From NCBI GenBank assembly GCA_964247055.1, contig OZ176054.1, positions 10,044,001 to 10,108,000 of the forward strand: 64,000 nt of DNA, read 5' to 3'. This DNA comes from Paragordius varius. Its lineage: Eukaryota; Nematomorpha. The notes below the pieces were generated by a model that ran no database searches, was not told the DNA's origin, and saw only the letters and a list, made by a program, of their open reading frames with translations. Positions 14,708-27,500 of this stretch are shown here, piece by piece. Numbering within the stretch: the first letter of the stretch is position 1; every line of letters starts with the position of its first letter. The translations under genes were made by a program, and so were the position numbers.

Positions 14708-15754
14708 TCTATATATTTATAAAAATGGAAAATGCTGGCTTTGTGATTTGGTACCGGAAAACCGGTAGATCCATTCAAATCCAAATTTCGAAAAAATATA
14801 ATCATTAATGAATGCCCCGACAATAGCTTCTCAGTTTTTTTGAAATAGGCCCCCAGTTCGGCCTCACCCCTGAAAACAGAAGTCCAGAAAAATCGTGTCT
14901 TTGAGACAATTTTCTGGAGAACGTGTTGGACCATTAATTTCAAATATGATCTTTGTTTCCTTATTTTCGATTGCGCCGAACATAGTCGTCTCGCTTTTTT
15001 GATTTAGGCTCTCTTTTTACCCGCTCCCTCCGTAAAATGCCATTTTTTTCAAAATCAAAGTCCACAAAAATAATTTTTTAAATCTATTTTTCGCCCTTGA
15101 TATGAGACTGTAAAAATTCAATATAGATTCCACGTATTCCCTGTTGAAAGGCAAAAATTTTAGTCAAGCGTTTCTTTGATGATAGCTGCTGGGTAAGGAG
15201 CTACCCGCTAAAAACTGATTCCTCATGTAACTTTGTGATCTGTTTCCGGAAAACCGGTGAACCCAATCGAATCCAAATAGCGAAAAAATATAATCATCAA
15301 TAAATGTCCCGACTTTCGCCCTTTTTTGGAATTAGGTCCCCAGTTCGGGCCTACCACGTGTAAAAAACGGGTTTTTTGAAAACAGAAATCCACAAAAATC
15401 GTGTCTTTGAGACAATTTTCTGGAGAAAGTGTTGGATCATTTAATTTACTTATTTTCGATTGCGCCGAACTAGTCGTCCCGCTTTTTTGATTTAGTCCCT
15501 CTTTTTACCCGATCCCTTCGTAAAATGCCATTAAAAACAAAGTCCACAAAAATAATTTTTTAAATCTATTTTTGGCCCTATTAAACAATATATTAGTATA
15601 AATGCTCCGTTTTAAAATTCCTATAAAATCATATCTATTAAATAATGTTTCGAAATAATCCACATATGTGGATCATTTTATTGTCCCTTATTTCAAATAG
15701 CCCTCCCCCCAAAAGTCCTCCTCGGGCTGCGTAGCAGCACGAGATTTACGCAAG
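14708..15754 (+). mobile_element. Non-autonomous Helitron, copy A
   Basis: Starts TCTATATATTTATAAAAA after an A and ends in ATTTACGCAAG before a T, 10 nt after a strong hairpin built on GCTGCGTAGCAGC (15726-15738). 5'-TC, 3' hairpin plus CTRR (here CAAG, CTAG in other copies) and insertion between A and T are Helitron marks. The 5' third is duplicated in tandem (from about 14740 and again from about 15230). No Rep/helicase frame, so non-autonomous. The empty site is seen in hAT-B copy 2 near 39030. Confidence 0.85.
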
Positions 15755-16123
15755 TATTAATTTAAAAAAATATTATATTACCTTATTTTTATGGAGTAAA
15801 CGTATAAGCTACCGAATTGTGATATTAATTTGTCTTTTTGATAATGTTGGCAGTAGGATTAGGAAGAAAGTGTATAATCATATGATATAAATTTGAAAAA
15901 AATAAATATTTTTAATTTAAAAATAAAAACATAATTTAAAGTTGATACAGATTTTAAAGATAACTAATGATGAAAAATTTAAACGGGTTAAAAAAATATT
16001 TTTATAAAAAATTTAAATTTATTTATAAATTTTTTTTTATATAATCGTAAAAAAGCAGGAGATTTCAAAAACGCAGCGGGACGTGGGACAAAGTGTGAAA
16101 AAGCGGGACGTCTGGTCACCTTA

Positions 16124-16925
16124 ATTATATATATCACCATGTGGTTTGTTCTCTTTATCGTATGGGTACATTACAATGTGCACAAAATCGGGGTTACAAT
16201 AAATATCCTGATGAAATATACCATAGATATATATATCAGGATGATTATGGTTCTTTTTGAGAGATATGGGTATAAGAAAATATTTAAACTTTTGTGGCTG
16301 GTAACTGCTCCATAATCTAAAAATTGCAAAATTTATGCATATTATGTTATATAAATTATTTAGATAGAAGCAGAATTTTATTATTAATATATTATATGCT
16401 ATATTTAACAAGCAAGCTTTTATATAATTTAAATTTTTAGTGGACCTTGAAAGTCTAAAATATGACACTCTCTATGATGTGCACGTTATTTTAAACTAAA
16501 AAATGTCAAGATCGTGCGATAAGAATTTCGATATAAGCTAGATTATGACATTATTTTTAAAAAAATGCATGCATACTTTGCTTTAAAATAATTTTTAGCA
16601 AACTTGATGAAGTATATTTAATAGTATTTTGAGACAGAAAATACTATAGAACCATTTCTTCCAGTTCCTCAAATTTAAAAAACGTTTACTAGTAACATAA
16701 GTATAATTTTAGAACAAAATTCATACCAGGTATTTATGAGTTAAACATGTTATTCTTATTATTGTACATCAGCTTTTACATATTTCGTCAATCTCTCTGG
16801 TAATACTAATATGGCTGCTATGTTAAAAAACTAAGTCTTATATGATAAACCTTTTATAAATTTTAACGTCTTCGAGAATCTCGAATGTAAAATAAATTCT
16901 ATCAAAAAGATTTCACAGTGCTTTC
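16124..16925. other. Gene-free interval
   Basis: AT-rich, with short overlapping frames that show no family likeness. Part of 16130-16260 loosely resembles 63360-63430 on the opposite end of the window (words around ATCCTGATGAAATATA and ATCCAGATGAAATATA), so it may be old repeat DNA. Confidence 0.4.
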
Positions 16926-16929
16926 ATTT

Positions 16930-17560
16930 TTTTACTGTGTGAGCCGGAGCATTGTCTTGGCCCATTTCGATGATTTTTTAATCAGTGGATGGTTTAAATT
17001 AATCATATGTGTGTTATAGCCTTGTGTATGAATCACCGGGTTTTAACCATAATATACTGTTCTGGTCCCACCAGACAGAGAGCATGGACTTTTTGACGAG
17101 GCGATTTTAGGAAGCCACATTTTTCCCGCTTTTGGCTTTTACCTCTTCTCCACTCGTCATAGTTCGATGCAAAAAGATTTTCTTTCGTGACTTATGAAGC
17201 AGGATTGTATAAATCACTGATTTTCGAATAGACCAATCCTAAGGTGCCTATTGGTGATTTTTGCAGATATCTGCTGTTTTTTGTGATATAAGTAATGCTT
17301 AAGCTAATTCTTAATATTGGATTAGGGTTATTATACAATAACTATTACACTATATTGCGGGGTGTATTACCTGAGCGCCCACACTCTTTCATAATTAAAT
17401 TTAGACTTTTAATATTTCAAAACCATGTTTCAATCGTGTTAATAAATAGAGCATGTACAGCATATGTTTCTTCCAGCAAACGACTCCCAACGCCATTTTC
17501 TTTGATAGCAAAAGGGCCACAGATGTTCTACGTAACGCTAGTTTTTGAGGAACTCTTATG
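16930..17560 (-). pseudogene. Tc1/mariner transposase relic
   Basis: On the minus strand, pieces in several frames read, in order, IETWF and ECGRSGNTPRNIV (17470-17340, N-terminal DNA-binding part), TMTSGEEVKAKSG, KSMLSVWWDQNSILWLKPG (17110-17030) and GQDNAPAHTVKK (16960-16930). The last is the region of the second catalytic Asp. Order and spacing fit a mariner-type transposase of about 340 aa. Many stops and frameshifts; ends not identified. Dead copy. Confidence 0.8.
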
Positions 17561-18126
17561 TGTGTCGTTTATTATCAAATAAACGAAATGGAGTCTATAC
17601 CATAATCGTTTGCTTCTCGGAAGTAATCTCTCTTAAAACCCTGATAGTTTATTTGATGGACATATATTCAATTTCTGAGGTGATAGAGATGTTCAGAATT
17701 ATTCAAATAATTTTCGGTCTAAACATTTATCTTTTACTAAAAAATATTTAAGCATAATGCGCACAAATTTTGCGATTATATTTAAAATTACCACCTAAAT
17801 TGTAATAACTTTTTAAATTACTAGTAAGGCAGAAGTTATATATATATATATATATATATCGAATTTAGTTAAAATATGTTTCTGAAAGGTCTTATTAATT
17901 GATGATAATCCCAAAATGCTTTAAGAATCTTGCATATTTTTTATCAGAAAATATAAATTTTATCAAGAAATTTTTGTATGCATTGTTGTTAATTTATAAA
18001 TTCTTTTTTTTGAAAATCAAAAATTTTACTTTAGTCCATATCGTCTTTGACTTTTAACAAAAAGGTACTCAAACCTAAATCTTTGTGCCCTGAACTCGTT
18101 TTTATTTATTTCGGTGTATATATCTA

Positions 18127-18647
18127 TACCATTTGCACTTTAATAGTGTCCTTGAGCACTTCAAGTTGATCCTTGAACACTTCGAGTTCGTCTTTGAACA
18201 CTTCAAGTTGGTTCTTGAAAATTTCAGATTGGTCCTATATTTTAATTTATTTTTAACTTTTATCAATAAAACCGTGTACCACTCATATATATTTTTTTAA
18301 TCTAATTTCTTGATTTAACCAAATTTTTAAATCAACAACTCTTAATCATTCAGAAACTGTATACCCTTATTAGGTTTTTAAAATATATATTAATTTTAAT
18401 GAATTATTTAATTGAAAAAATATATAGGTTTTCTAAATTGTTAAAAAATTATTTGACAAACAAAAGTTTTTAAATGAATAATATTTATACAGAAAATTTA
18501 AGGTAAAAAATTTTAAAATAAAAAAATACATGTAAAAATGATGGTTAAATCCAAACTAAGGACCAACTAGAAGTGTTGAAGAAAAACTTTAACTATTCTA
18601 GGACAAATCTGAAGTGTTTAAGGACACTATTAAAGTGCAAATGGTAT
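18127..18647. mobile_element. Foldback element, type alpha, complete copy
   Basis: Both ends begin TACCATTTGCACTTTAATAG and are flanked by TA, so a TA target duplication is likely. Each arm then carries 21-bp units based on CACTTCAAGTTGGTCCTTG (four in the left arm at 18155-18238). The centre is AT-rich and non-coding. Confidence 0.85.
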
Positions 18648-18653
18648 ATTTGG

Positions 18654-18866
18654 AGTAGGACTGTTCAATACAAACGGATTAAAGGTCCGCATTTTCGACT
18701 CAAAACCAGACAGGCCGCTATAAATTGTATATCCTTAAATTAATTATTATATTAGGTGTAAACAAAATTTTTTAAATTATGGAGTTTTGGGTTATATTTG
18801 GATTTTTTTCAATTCCTAAGGCGCACATAATATATCGGAGGGCCCCGTGTTAATTACCCCTGATTT
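18654..18866. mobile_element. hAT-like MITE, decayed
   Basis: Right end on the reverse strand reads CAGGGGTAATTAACACGGGG; the left end CTGTTCAATACAAACGG is a decayed partner. GGCCGC words lie inside each end. Same group as 6869-7120 and 26452-26737. Confidence 0.5.
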
Positions 18867-18929
18867 ATAATATAACTATCTGCATGTATGTCAGGCCACT
18901 ATGCTTGTATATGTCATAGTGCCCTTTAT

Positions 18930-18985
18930 TACAAAAAATATTGCAAGTTAAGTCAAAAAAATTTTTATAACCCCACCCATTATAT
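18930..18985. repeat. Fragment of the PSMA5-intron element
   Basis: TTGCAAGTTAAGTC followed by TTTTTATAACCCCACCC matches the right end of 3616-4589. One end only. Confidence 0.55.
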
Positions 18986-19249
18986 TCAGATAGTTAAAAA
19001 TTTTGTGAATACCACTGCAATATAAGTTGAAAAAATAAAAATATTTGTCTAACTAATATATAAATATATTTAGTAATAATTTTGATAAAATGATTTAGTT
19101 GCTAATTAAATTTTTTAGTGGGTAATAGTGTGCCATTATATCATATTCATTATGTTTGTATTATAAATTAAAATTAATTAAAATTGAAAAATATCACAAC
19201 AGGATGTAACAATTTTTAACACCCAAATAACGGTTAAGCAGTGAGCTTA

Positions 19250-19425
19250 TTATAACATTTGCACTTAGAGTGTCCTTAAAACATTTTAAGTTGGTCCCTG
19301 AACATTTAAAGTTTCTTGAAAACTTCAAGTTGGCCCTCGAACACCACTTAGAATTGGTTGTTGAACACTTTAAGTTGGTCCCTCAAAACTTCAAGTTGGT
19401 CCTTTAAAATTTTTAATTAATGACA
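19250..19425. mobile_element. Foldback element, type alpha, one arm
   Basis: Begins ACATTTGCACTTAGAGTGTCC and carries about six degenerate 21-bp units around AACTTCAAGTTGGTCC. The second arm is not seen. Confidence 0.6.
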
Positions 19426-19665
19426 TTCGCCAACCAAACCGCATATTTCACAGTCCCAAAAAAATAACCAGATAAAATCTTCTGATAGAAAATTATATCA
19501 GGATTATCAATGTGCTTTTAGCCCTTTGGAGTATTATGATAAAGTCATATACATTATTGCATAAGTGCTTCATATAGGAAACAGGCAAAATTTGCGCACA
19601 ATAAAATTTTTTTGGTGAAAGCTCGAGGTTTAATTTTAAAAAATATCACTAAAATATATTATAAA

Positions 19666-20103
19666 CTAGCGTAAATCTCGTGCTGCTACGCAGCCCGAGT
19701 AAGTCCTTCGGACCTCTGGGGGGTTCAAAGTTTGTATTTGAATGGTAGCAAATCACAAAGTTACATGAGGAATCAGTTTTTAGCGGGTAGCTCCTTACCC
19801 AGCAGCTATCATCAAAGAAACGCCTGACTAAAATTTTTGCCTTTTAATAGGGAATACGTGGAATCCGTATTAAATTTTACGGTCTCATACCTAGGGCGAA
19901 AAATAGATTTAAAAAATTATTTTTGTGGACTTTGTTATTTGAAAAAAATGGCATTTTACGGGGGTAGCGGGTAAAAAGAGGGCCTAAATCAAAAAAGTGA
20001 CTCGACTATGTTCGGCGCAATCGAAAATAAGTAAACAAAAATCATATTTGAAATAGTATGGTCCAACACATTCTCCAGATTTCCATTTTTATAAATATAT
20101 AGA
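19666..20103 (-). mobile_element. Non-autonomous Helitron, copy B
   Basis: Read on the minus strand: starts TCTATATATTTATAAAAA (20103) and ends in hairpin GCTGCGTAGCAGC, then ATTTACGCTAG (19666), with A before and T after in the target. 438 bp. Carries one copy of the roughly 315-bp internal unit that is repeated in copy C. Confidence 0.85.
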
Positions 20104-20363
20104 TTACATATATGATATAAAAACCGATATATATATATATATATATATTTATTTAGTATAATAACAAAACTGAATAATTTATTATCATCTGCGTGTCACA
20201 ATGATTCCTTATATACATTAGGAAATTTGGTTATGGCATTCACAAGGATAAAGTTGTCTGATTTAAACGTTGTTAAAGATAATAAGTATAAATAAAATAA
20301 TTTGCATTCACAATCAAGGTAATATATATTTTTAACGTAACAAGGACAATAGTGTATTATGCA

Positions 20364-23300
20364 CTAAAAAAGAGAAGGATAATTTGCGTATGATAATAAC
20401 CCTTTTAACATACCTTCTTCCTTAAGCTTGATATCGGTTGGGTGGCTTTCGGGATCGAATCGGGTACCGGCAAGTCGTAGTAGGAGAATGTCACTTGTTT
20501 GCACGGGAGTATTCTCACTTGAAGGCGCACTTTCTGATTCCGGATTCTTCTCGATGTTTTTAGGGGTTCTTTTTTCATGTTCCATGGGATGTTTTCGGAG
20601 GTTGTTATCATTGTTGTTTAAGTTTGCGGATGATGAGTTAGGAATGCTGATTGATATTTCCGGGTTATCTAGATTTTTAGTCTTTTCCTCACTTCTCCCG
20701 CCTTCTCCTTCGGCCGACCAATCCATGCGATTCTTTAATTGATCAGCATGTTTGCGGATAATTTCGCCATTGTCGTTGACATTGTACGATAACCATCCCG
20801 TTCTGTCGAGGATTTGTCCCTCCCTCCAACCAGTACACAATTCAGTCTTGATATATACCTTTTGCCCCTTTTCAAACTCCTGCGGAATGTCGGGAGTATC
20901 CATGAATTCGTTGGGTTTCGGTTTCATCCATGTTAATGGGCTTTGCATAGTTCTTTTTAAAAACAAATGCGCGGGGGTCTCCTTCGTAGAACTGTGATGC
21001 GTGTTTCGGTAAGCCCATAAGATTTGGTTTAATCTTCGTACTAGGTCTGCGGAAAGGTCTGCGGATGGGGTTGACATTGAATAATGATTTTTTAGAGTGT
21101 AAATTACCCTCTCTACCAACCCATTTGTTCGGGGGTGGTAGGGAGCTGATGTTACGTGTTTTATATTAGAGGAAGCTAAAGTTCTCTCAAACTCCCCCGA
21201 TTTAAAATAAGAGCCGTTATCAGTAACCACCACTTTTGGGTACCCATACCGGCAAAAACAGGTTTCTAAAAACTTAAGGATATTACCAGTATTCACAGAG
21301 CGTAACGTCTCTACCACCCAGCGGGTGCAATGATCAATAAGTACCACCCAGTATAAATTGTCAATGGGTCCAGCGATATCTGGGTGGAGCCGTTCCCATA
21401 TGGTTGTATTCCCGTTCCATTGATAGGTGGGATTTTCGGGTACATTTGGGCGCAGCCTTTGGTAGTTTTGGTAACTACGCACCCATTTTTCGATATCCTG
21501 GCTCAACCCGGGCCAATAAACCTTTTCACGGCTTAATAGTTTCATTGCTTGAATTCCCAGATGGCCACTATGAAGGTATCTTAAAATCTCTGGCTTAATT
21601 TTGTTCGGCATTATTACCCGATCTCCCACAAATAATAGACCTTATGCATCCTCAATTTCATTTTTTATTGCGATGAAAGGATTGACCAGGGGTCCGTCCA
21701 ATTATTAGACCTTAGGGCTATTTTTAATTTTGCTATCGTAGGATCCTTTATCGACTCTTGATAGATAATTTCTCTATTTAAATTTAATTCGTTGGACCAA
21801 ATCAAATGAACATTGTTACTTTCATCGTCTTTCTTTAAAGCCATCGGCTCCTGGTTTTCAATCGGAAGTCTCGATAGGCAGTCAGTATTTTCTGTAACAG
21901 GGTGATATTCTATGTTAAAATAGAATACCGATGTTCTAATTATCCAGCGTACTAGTTTACAATTATTAATTTTACTTATATCTCTTTGAGGCCCAAATAG
22001 TTTCACTAGAGGTTTGTGGTCCTTGAGAGCATTTTTTTGTTGTGTAGGCGATCGGGTGATTACCCGCTGTTGTTCTATGTGATAAAATAGCACCGTATCC
22101 TGACATTGTCACGTCGGTTTCCAAGACTATAGGTAGTTTGGGATTATACGGATGCAAAGAACTATACTGTGGCAGATCAAGTCTTTAGCTTTTATGTATC
22201 GAATCATGCGTTAGCGTCCAACACCATTTTTGTTTGTTACCTGCTAATTTATGTAGTTCTCCCATTAAAATGCTTAGGGAAGGGATGAATTTTGCATGAA
22301 AATTAAGTAAACAAAAAAATGATCTAAGAGTGGTTTTGTTGGTTGGGGTCGGGCACTCTTGGATGGCTTTAATTTTATTTGGGGAGGGTTTAATGCAATT
22401 TTCAGAAATAATATGACCAAGATATTCCACAGATGGTTGAAAAAGTTTTATTTTATCATTTTAATCCCATTGTCTCCAATTTGGTAAATACCTTTATTAG
22501 GTTGTCCTTGTGCTTTGTCTCGGTTTCGCCTGTCACTATAACGTCATCTAAATAAACGGCGGTACCTGTGCAATCTTTTAATAACTCGTCCATTATTTGT
22601 TGAAAGAAACTTGGAGCGCAATTTAACCCAAAAGGCAATCGTTTATACTTATAAAACCCCTTATGTGTAGTTGTTAGTAACTGCTGACTATCTGGGTCTA
22701 CTGGAATTCGAAAATGGGCGTCTGTCAAATCTAGTGTCGAGAAAGATTTACCGAAGAAAATTTTTGAGATGAGGTCGTCAAAGGTTGGGATTATGCATTG
22801 CGGCGGTTTTATGTGTGGATTTATACTTATTTTAAAATCCGCGTATATTCTAAGCTCTTTATTCGGTTTTAAAATATTTACAGAAGGGCTGGACCAAACG
22901 ATCTTATCTTCATATGATATATATATAACAAATTTAACAATTTATTTTCTGAGGGCCTTGGTTGCTGGAAAGACGAACCGATTAAAGTGTTTTTAAGTAA
23001 TAATAATTGTGGTAGAATTTTTCGAAAAAGAAGGGTGCCACTATCGTTACAAAGCAAAGTGGAGGATGAGATAAATAGATTGGTAAAACTGGATATAATT
23101 GAGCCTGTTGATCCAAAAAAGACTGGAATCGTTTGGTCCAGCCCTACTGTAAATATTATAAAACCGAATAAAGAGCTTAGAATATGCGCGGATTTTAAAA
23201 TAATATAAATCCACACATAAAACCGCCGCAATACCTAATCCCAACCTTTGACGACCTCATCTCAAAAATTTCCTTCGGCAAATCTTTCTCGACACTAGAT

Positions 23301-23405
23301 TTGAAAGACGCCTATTTTCAAATTCCAGTAGACCCAGATAGTCACCAGTTACTAACAATTTCTACACATAAGGGGTTTTATAAGTATAAACGATTGCCTT
23401 TTTCG
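20364..23405 (-). mobile_element. Ty3/gypsy-type LTR retrotransposon fossil (pol region)
   Basis: On the minus strand, from high to low coordinates, reverse transcriptase (YLDDVIVTG near 22560), RNase H-like (near 22000) and integrase with its zinc-binding and core parts (about 21630-20370) appear in gypsy order. At 22915-23405 a second reverse-transcriptase piece lies head to head on the plus strand; the two share an inverted repeat of about 270 bp (22636-22905 against 23128-23402). No gag and no LTR pair recognised. The element is broken, with roughly half a dozen breaks over the pol region; the integrase part is the best preserved, which suggests middle age rather than great age. Confidence 0.88.
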
Positions 23406-24240
23406 AAGGATTAAATCTTTAGATGTGGTCTCCAAAAATCCCAAAATTTTTTGCTCTTCTAAAATGGCTAGTCATCATAAATAAAGGCGAAAATTCCGGG
23501 ATTGCGAGATAAAAATTTGAATTATGGTTAATTTTTTGTTATCGATTAAAAATATTTTTAAAATTTGCATACTTATTTATAAAATTAATTTTTATCAAAA
23601 TTTTATTGAAGCGTAGTTCATTATGTTGAGTCATGATGAAAACGGTTAAAAAACGCTTAAGATATTACAAAAACAGTTTTTCCATATGATAATGCTGAAT
23701 ATACATACCGCTTCAGAATTCTAATTTGAAGGTTCGTTTGCATAAAACTTTCGTGTATTTTTGTCAAAAAACACAATATAACAAATTTGAAACCGAACGA
23801 ATTTTTTAATCAAAATTTAAGGTAAATGTGTAGCATCATCGAATATAGAAAAAATGTTTATATGATATTTATTATAACCGTTTCCAACATGGCTCAAAAT
23901 AGAATAAGGTACAGTTAAAAAAATTGTCGTACATTTTTGTAAAATATGCATTTTTTAAAAAAGATTTTTAGTTGAACGATATGTTAAACACTTCGTCAAT
24001 AGTAATCGCAGACTAGTTTCGTGCTTGTTAGCACTCATCAGTACCACACAACTATTTGACTTGGGGTTTTCAAATATGGATTTTCCAAACTTAAAAAATT
24101 GAAGACCAACTTGAACTATCGAGGGTCCCATTTGATGCATTCAAGGACCAACTTAAAGTCAAGCCTCTTGAAGCAAATGATATATATGTATAAAATGGTA
24201 TATTTATATTGTAATTTATTCAAAATTTACAGGCAATATA
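23406..24240. other. Repeat-rich interval before the ARID1 3' end
   Basis: 23440-23960 shares words (ATCGAATATAGAAAA, CCGTTTCCAACATGGCTCAA) with 43570-44480 and 63620-63960, so it belongs to a dispersed degenerate repeat. 24085-24210 is one arm of a type alpha foldback element (units around AAGGACCAACTTAAAG). No gene seen. Confidence 0.5.
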
Positions 24241-24534
24241 AAGATATGATAATAAAGTCAATTCATTCATAAGGACAATGGATAATATAAATATAATGAT
24301 GAAATTCGTGTAATATTTAGCAATCTCTATTCTTTAAAATACCTCTAATATTGATTGAATATTCTCCGTACATTCAATATTTTTTGGTTAAAAACATTCT
24401 TTCTTCTTCTTTTTCCGTTTCCATTAATATTTTGGGGTTGTAAAATGCGATCAAAAATGAATGCTGTTTGATAAAACGCAATCGCCTCCACAACACACTT
24501 TAATTTATAACATTTTTACCTATGTCAAAGATTA

Positions 24535-27500
24535 TCAAGATTTAGAAACTGGCAATACAGTTGTTGTCAATACATATGCCATATCATTACTATTGGCTGA
24601 TATGATGAATAAAATGTTAGCTATGATATTCGCCACATTCTGGTCCAAAATTTGTGACATAACAAGGGTGAGAAGTCGTGGTATCACAGATATAAATGCA
24701 GATTTATCATCAGCACGTGTAGCAAGAGCTAATAATAGATTGGCACATCTACGGAGCATGGCCAGCGAGGTTCCCATCAGTTCTGGGTTATCACGAAGCA
24801 TGGGAAATCCTTGGGTATGGATAATTCGACTAGCATTTGCTTCAATTTCCTCCAAGAAACCTAAAATAGCGGGTATGGCATGCGTCGATTGGCTTATGAG
24901 GTTAAGGATTAGATTGGATGTGTCTCCAACTGCTAACATGGAAAGTAAGATAAGAACCATTTCCTTGTACAATGTATGGCTGGTAGGTGCGCTACTCATA
25001 TCATGGTGATTAAAATATTGTAAGGATGTATTTGCTGTTGTATAGGCTAGGCATTCAATACAAAAGTAAATGGTTTGCTCAATCGTATCCAAATCTAAAA
25101 CGGCTAAACAGTAATCAAGATTTGTTTCAGACACCAAAAGTTTCGTTAATATTTCCAGTACTATAATGTTACGTGGTGTAAGTAAATTGGAAGCTATATT
25201 GGGTGAAAGATGTTTTAACCATGCTACATATTCGTGTCTATGGTCAAACTGTGATGATTCAGTTCTTGATTCATAATTGTTTCTAGTATAGGAACAATTG
25301 CATAATAGGGTATGGATAAGTCCATGAAAGAGATCACTGATACATTCATCAGAAAGAAGGGAGAGATCTATTTTACCACTTAAATTGGATAATATTACGA
25401 GCATATCTTTGCTGAGTGCTAACCAGCAATCCCTTTGGTATAAATCTAATGGCTTATGCTGTCGCATTAAATTAGTTTCGTCGATATTATTGATTTTATG
25501 AGACAATAATATTAATCGTATGGCTATCTTGAGAAAACGCTCGCATTTTGCAAGAGACATATCGTTAAAGGGCAAAAATGATAAACTTCGAAATATATTA
25601 CTTAAACATAAACAAAACCGATATAGATATGGTTCTGTAATGGCTTGGAGGCATTGTCGATTTACTTTAGTAGTATTATTATTGGGCAAAAGTGTTTGAT
25701 TGTGTGTACGAAACAATAAATTATGGTTAAAATTTAAATCAAAACTCAAATGCTGCATTTCATCCATCTCCAATTCATTCCTTGATTGACTCATAATAGA
25801 TGCGTGATATACATTAGTTTTAATAGAAGCACCTTTAACAATCCCCACGACCTTTTTTCGCCGTGAAAGCCATGTATAATTTTTACCATGCTTTATCTTT
25901 TCGCCCAAACATTTTAATTCGGAGATTGCTGTGTAATCTATTGATGCGGATGTGTTTTCTGGTGGTTTTAGTGTGGTCGAAGTTCGGTTATGATAGATTT
26001 GGCATAAACATTTTTCGAAAAATGTCAGTAAAAGATTCAAGATTGATGGGTAATGTGAGATATGAAAAAGTCCATTTTTGGATTCATCATTAAGGAATAT
26101 GGTAAAGGTATCAAGCACTGATGCAATTAAATAGGGTATGCCAGATCGTAATGCCAAAATCATTTTTTTCATATCAAACGCTGAACCTAATAAATTAAGG
26201 TAAAATTTATGCATATTCAACTGATATATTATGCAATGTAATGGTTCCAAAAAGGAAAAGAATAGCTTTAATATAAACATTTACCAATTTCTTTGGCTTG
26301 CAATTTTCGAAGTCGCAAATACTTTACACTGATAGATTCCACTACATTATATGGCAAATTAATATTACTTTCCTCCTTGAATGAGTGACCAAAGGGTAAA
26401 ACCTAATGGTTTAAATATAATATTAAGCCGTTTGATTACATTATTTATAACAGGGGTATTTAATATAAAATGGCTTAGAGGGCCGTATTTTAAACTCAAA
26501 AAAACGGCAGGCCGCATTTGAAATATATATGGGGATTCATAATATATGAAGATAAAAATATAAAATGCCAAACACAATAAAACAATTTAATTCGTGGTCA
26601 ATGACTAGACATATGTAGAAATATCAATTTCACTAAGATTTTGCGAGCACATTTTTGCAAATTATAATTTTAATTTTTTTGCGGGTCACATTAAGAATTT
26701 CGTGGGGCCTTTTGTTGAATACAGCTGATCTCTACAAGAAATGTGCTATTTTTGCTGATTTATCAACTTAGTACAACATTCAACATATATTGAAAGATTA
26801 AATATTAACCAACAAGATATGAATTCAACAGGGAAGCAAGCATACCTTATTATCAGGGGTGTGGAACCGGTTTATATAATTATGTTGACTGCAACTGGTG
26901 TAATTGGTCGCATCGTTGGCATTAACAGGGAGTCCAGGATAAAAGGGAGGTGTGGGACACGTGCCTGTGATCGAAGAATAAATTAATCCAGAAACTCCTC
27001 CTGGTATTCGACCGCCTGTGTAAACTGGCTTTCCGACTAAATAATTATTATTGCTGCTAAAATTGTAGTCTGTGGTAAAGTTGGGATAGGATATGTTTTT
27101 ATCATCACCCAAAGCATATTCCGGAAGAGCGGCTTGGCCACTATAGAGTGAGGATGTGCCAAAAGGTAGAGAAGGTCCAGGAATGCCATGACGATGTCCT
27201 GTCAAATAAAATAGAAATTATTTTTTATGTTAAATATGTTTTTTACGTTTAAAATGTTTTTTAACAATGTTTCGGTAGAGCCAATGAAAATATAATTTCT
27301 AAATATGACTGATGGTAAGCTTATTATTCGGTTAATTTTGAGAAAAAATACTTTCCAAAAACAACTAAAAATGTAGACATGATATGTGTATTCTCACTTA
27401 TGCCATACACCGAACTATGATAGTCGGGTGGTGGAGGAGGCGGTTGATTAGGATTGCCCACGCCCATATAAGGTGGCTGGGGAAAACTATTGGTTGGTAA

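Larger units (their letters stand above)
12609..16123 (-). mobile_element. hAT element, family B, copy 1
   Basis: Ends TAAGGTGACCAGA and, inverted, TAAGGTGACCAGACGTCC, each followed inward by a GCGGGAC block. Flanking 8-mers TATATATA and ATTATATA differ at one place. Transposase remains read on the minus strand: the N-terminal start is just before 14700, a middle part at 14290-14015 contains DKIIAYCGDNTNTNFGGKA, and the dimerisation region lies near 12930. The frame has several breaks. A Helitron (14708-15754) sits near the transposase start and a hairpin element (13007-13162) near its 3' end. Comparison with copy 2 (38682-41597) shows the pre-insertion sequence for both. Confidence 0.88.

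Noticed and set aside
16121-16468. 115-codon minus-strand frame
   Set aside because: Begins inside the hAT-B end, is AT-driven in composition and shows no domain, homologous text or splice context.
18155-18238. CRISPR-like array of 21-bp repeats
   Set aside because: Units are contiguous without spacers, inverted at the other end, and located in an animal genome; they are foldback arms.
20428-20742. Plus-strand frames of 60-100 codons across 20.4-21.6 kb
   Set aside because: They are shadows of the minus-strand integrase region of the gypsy fossil.
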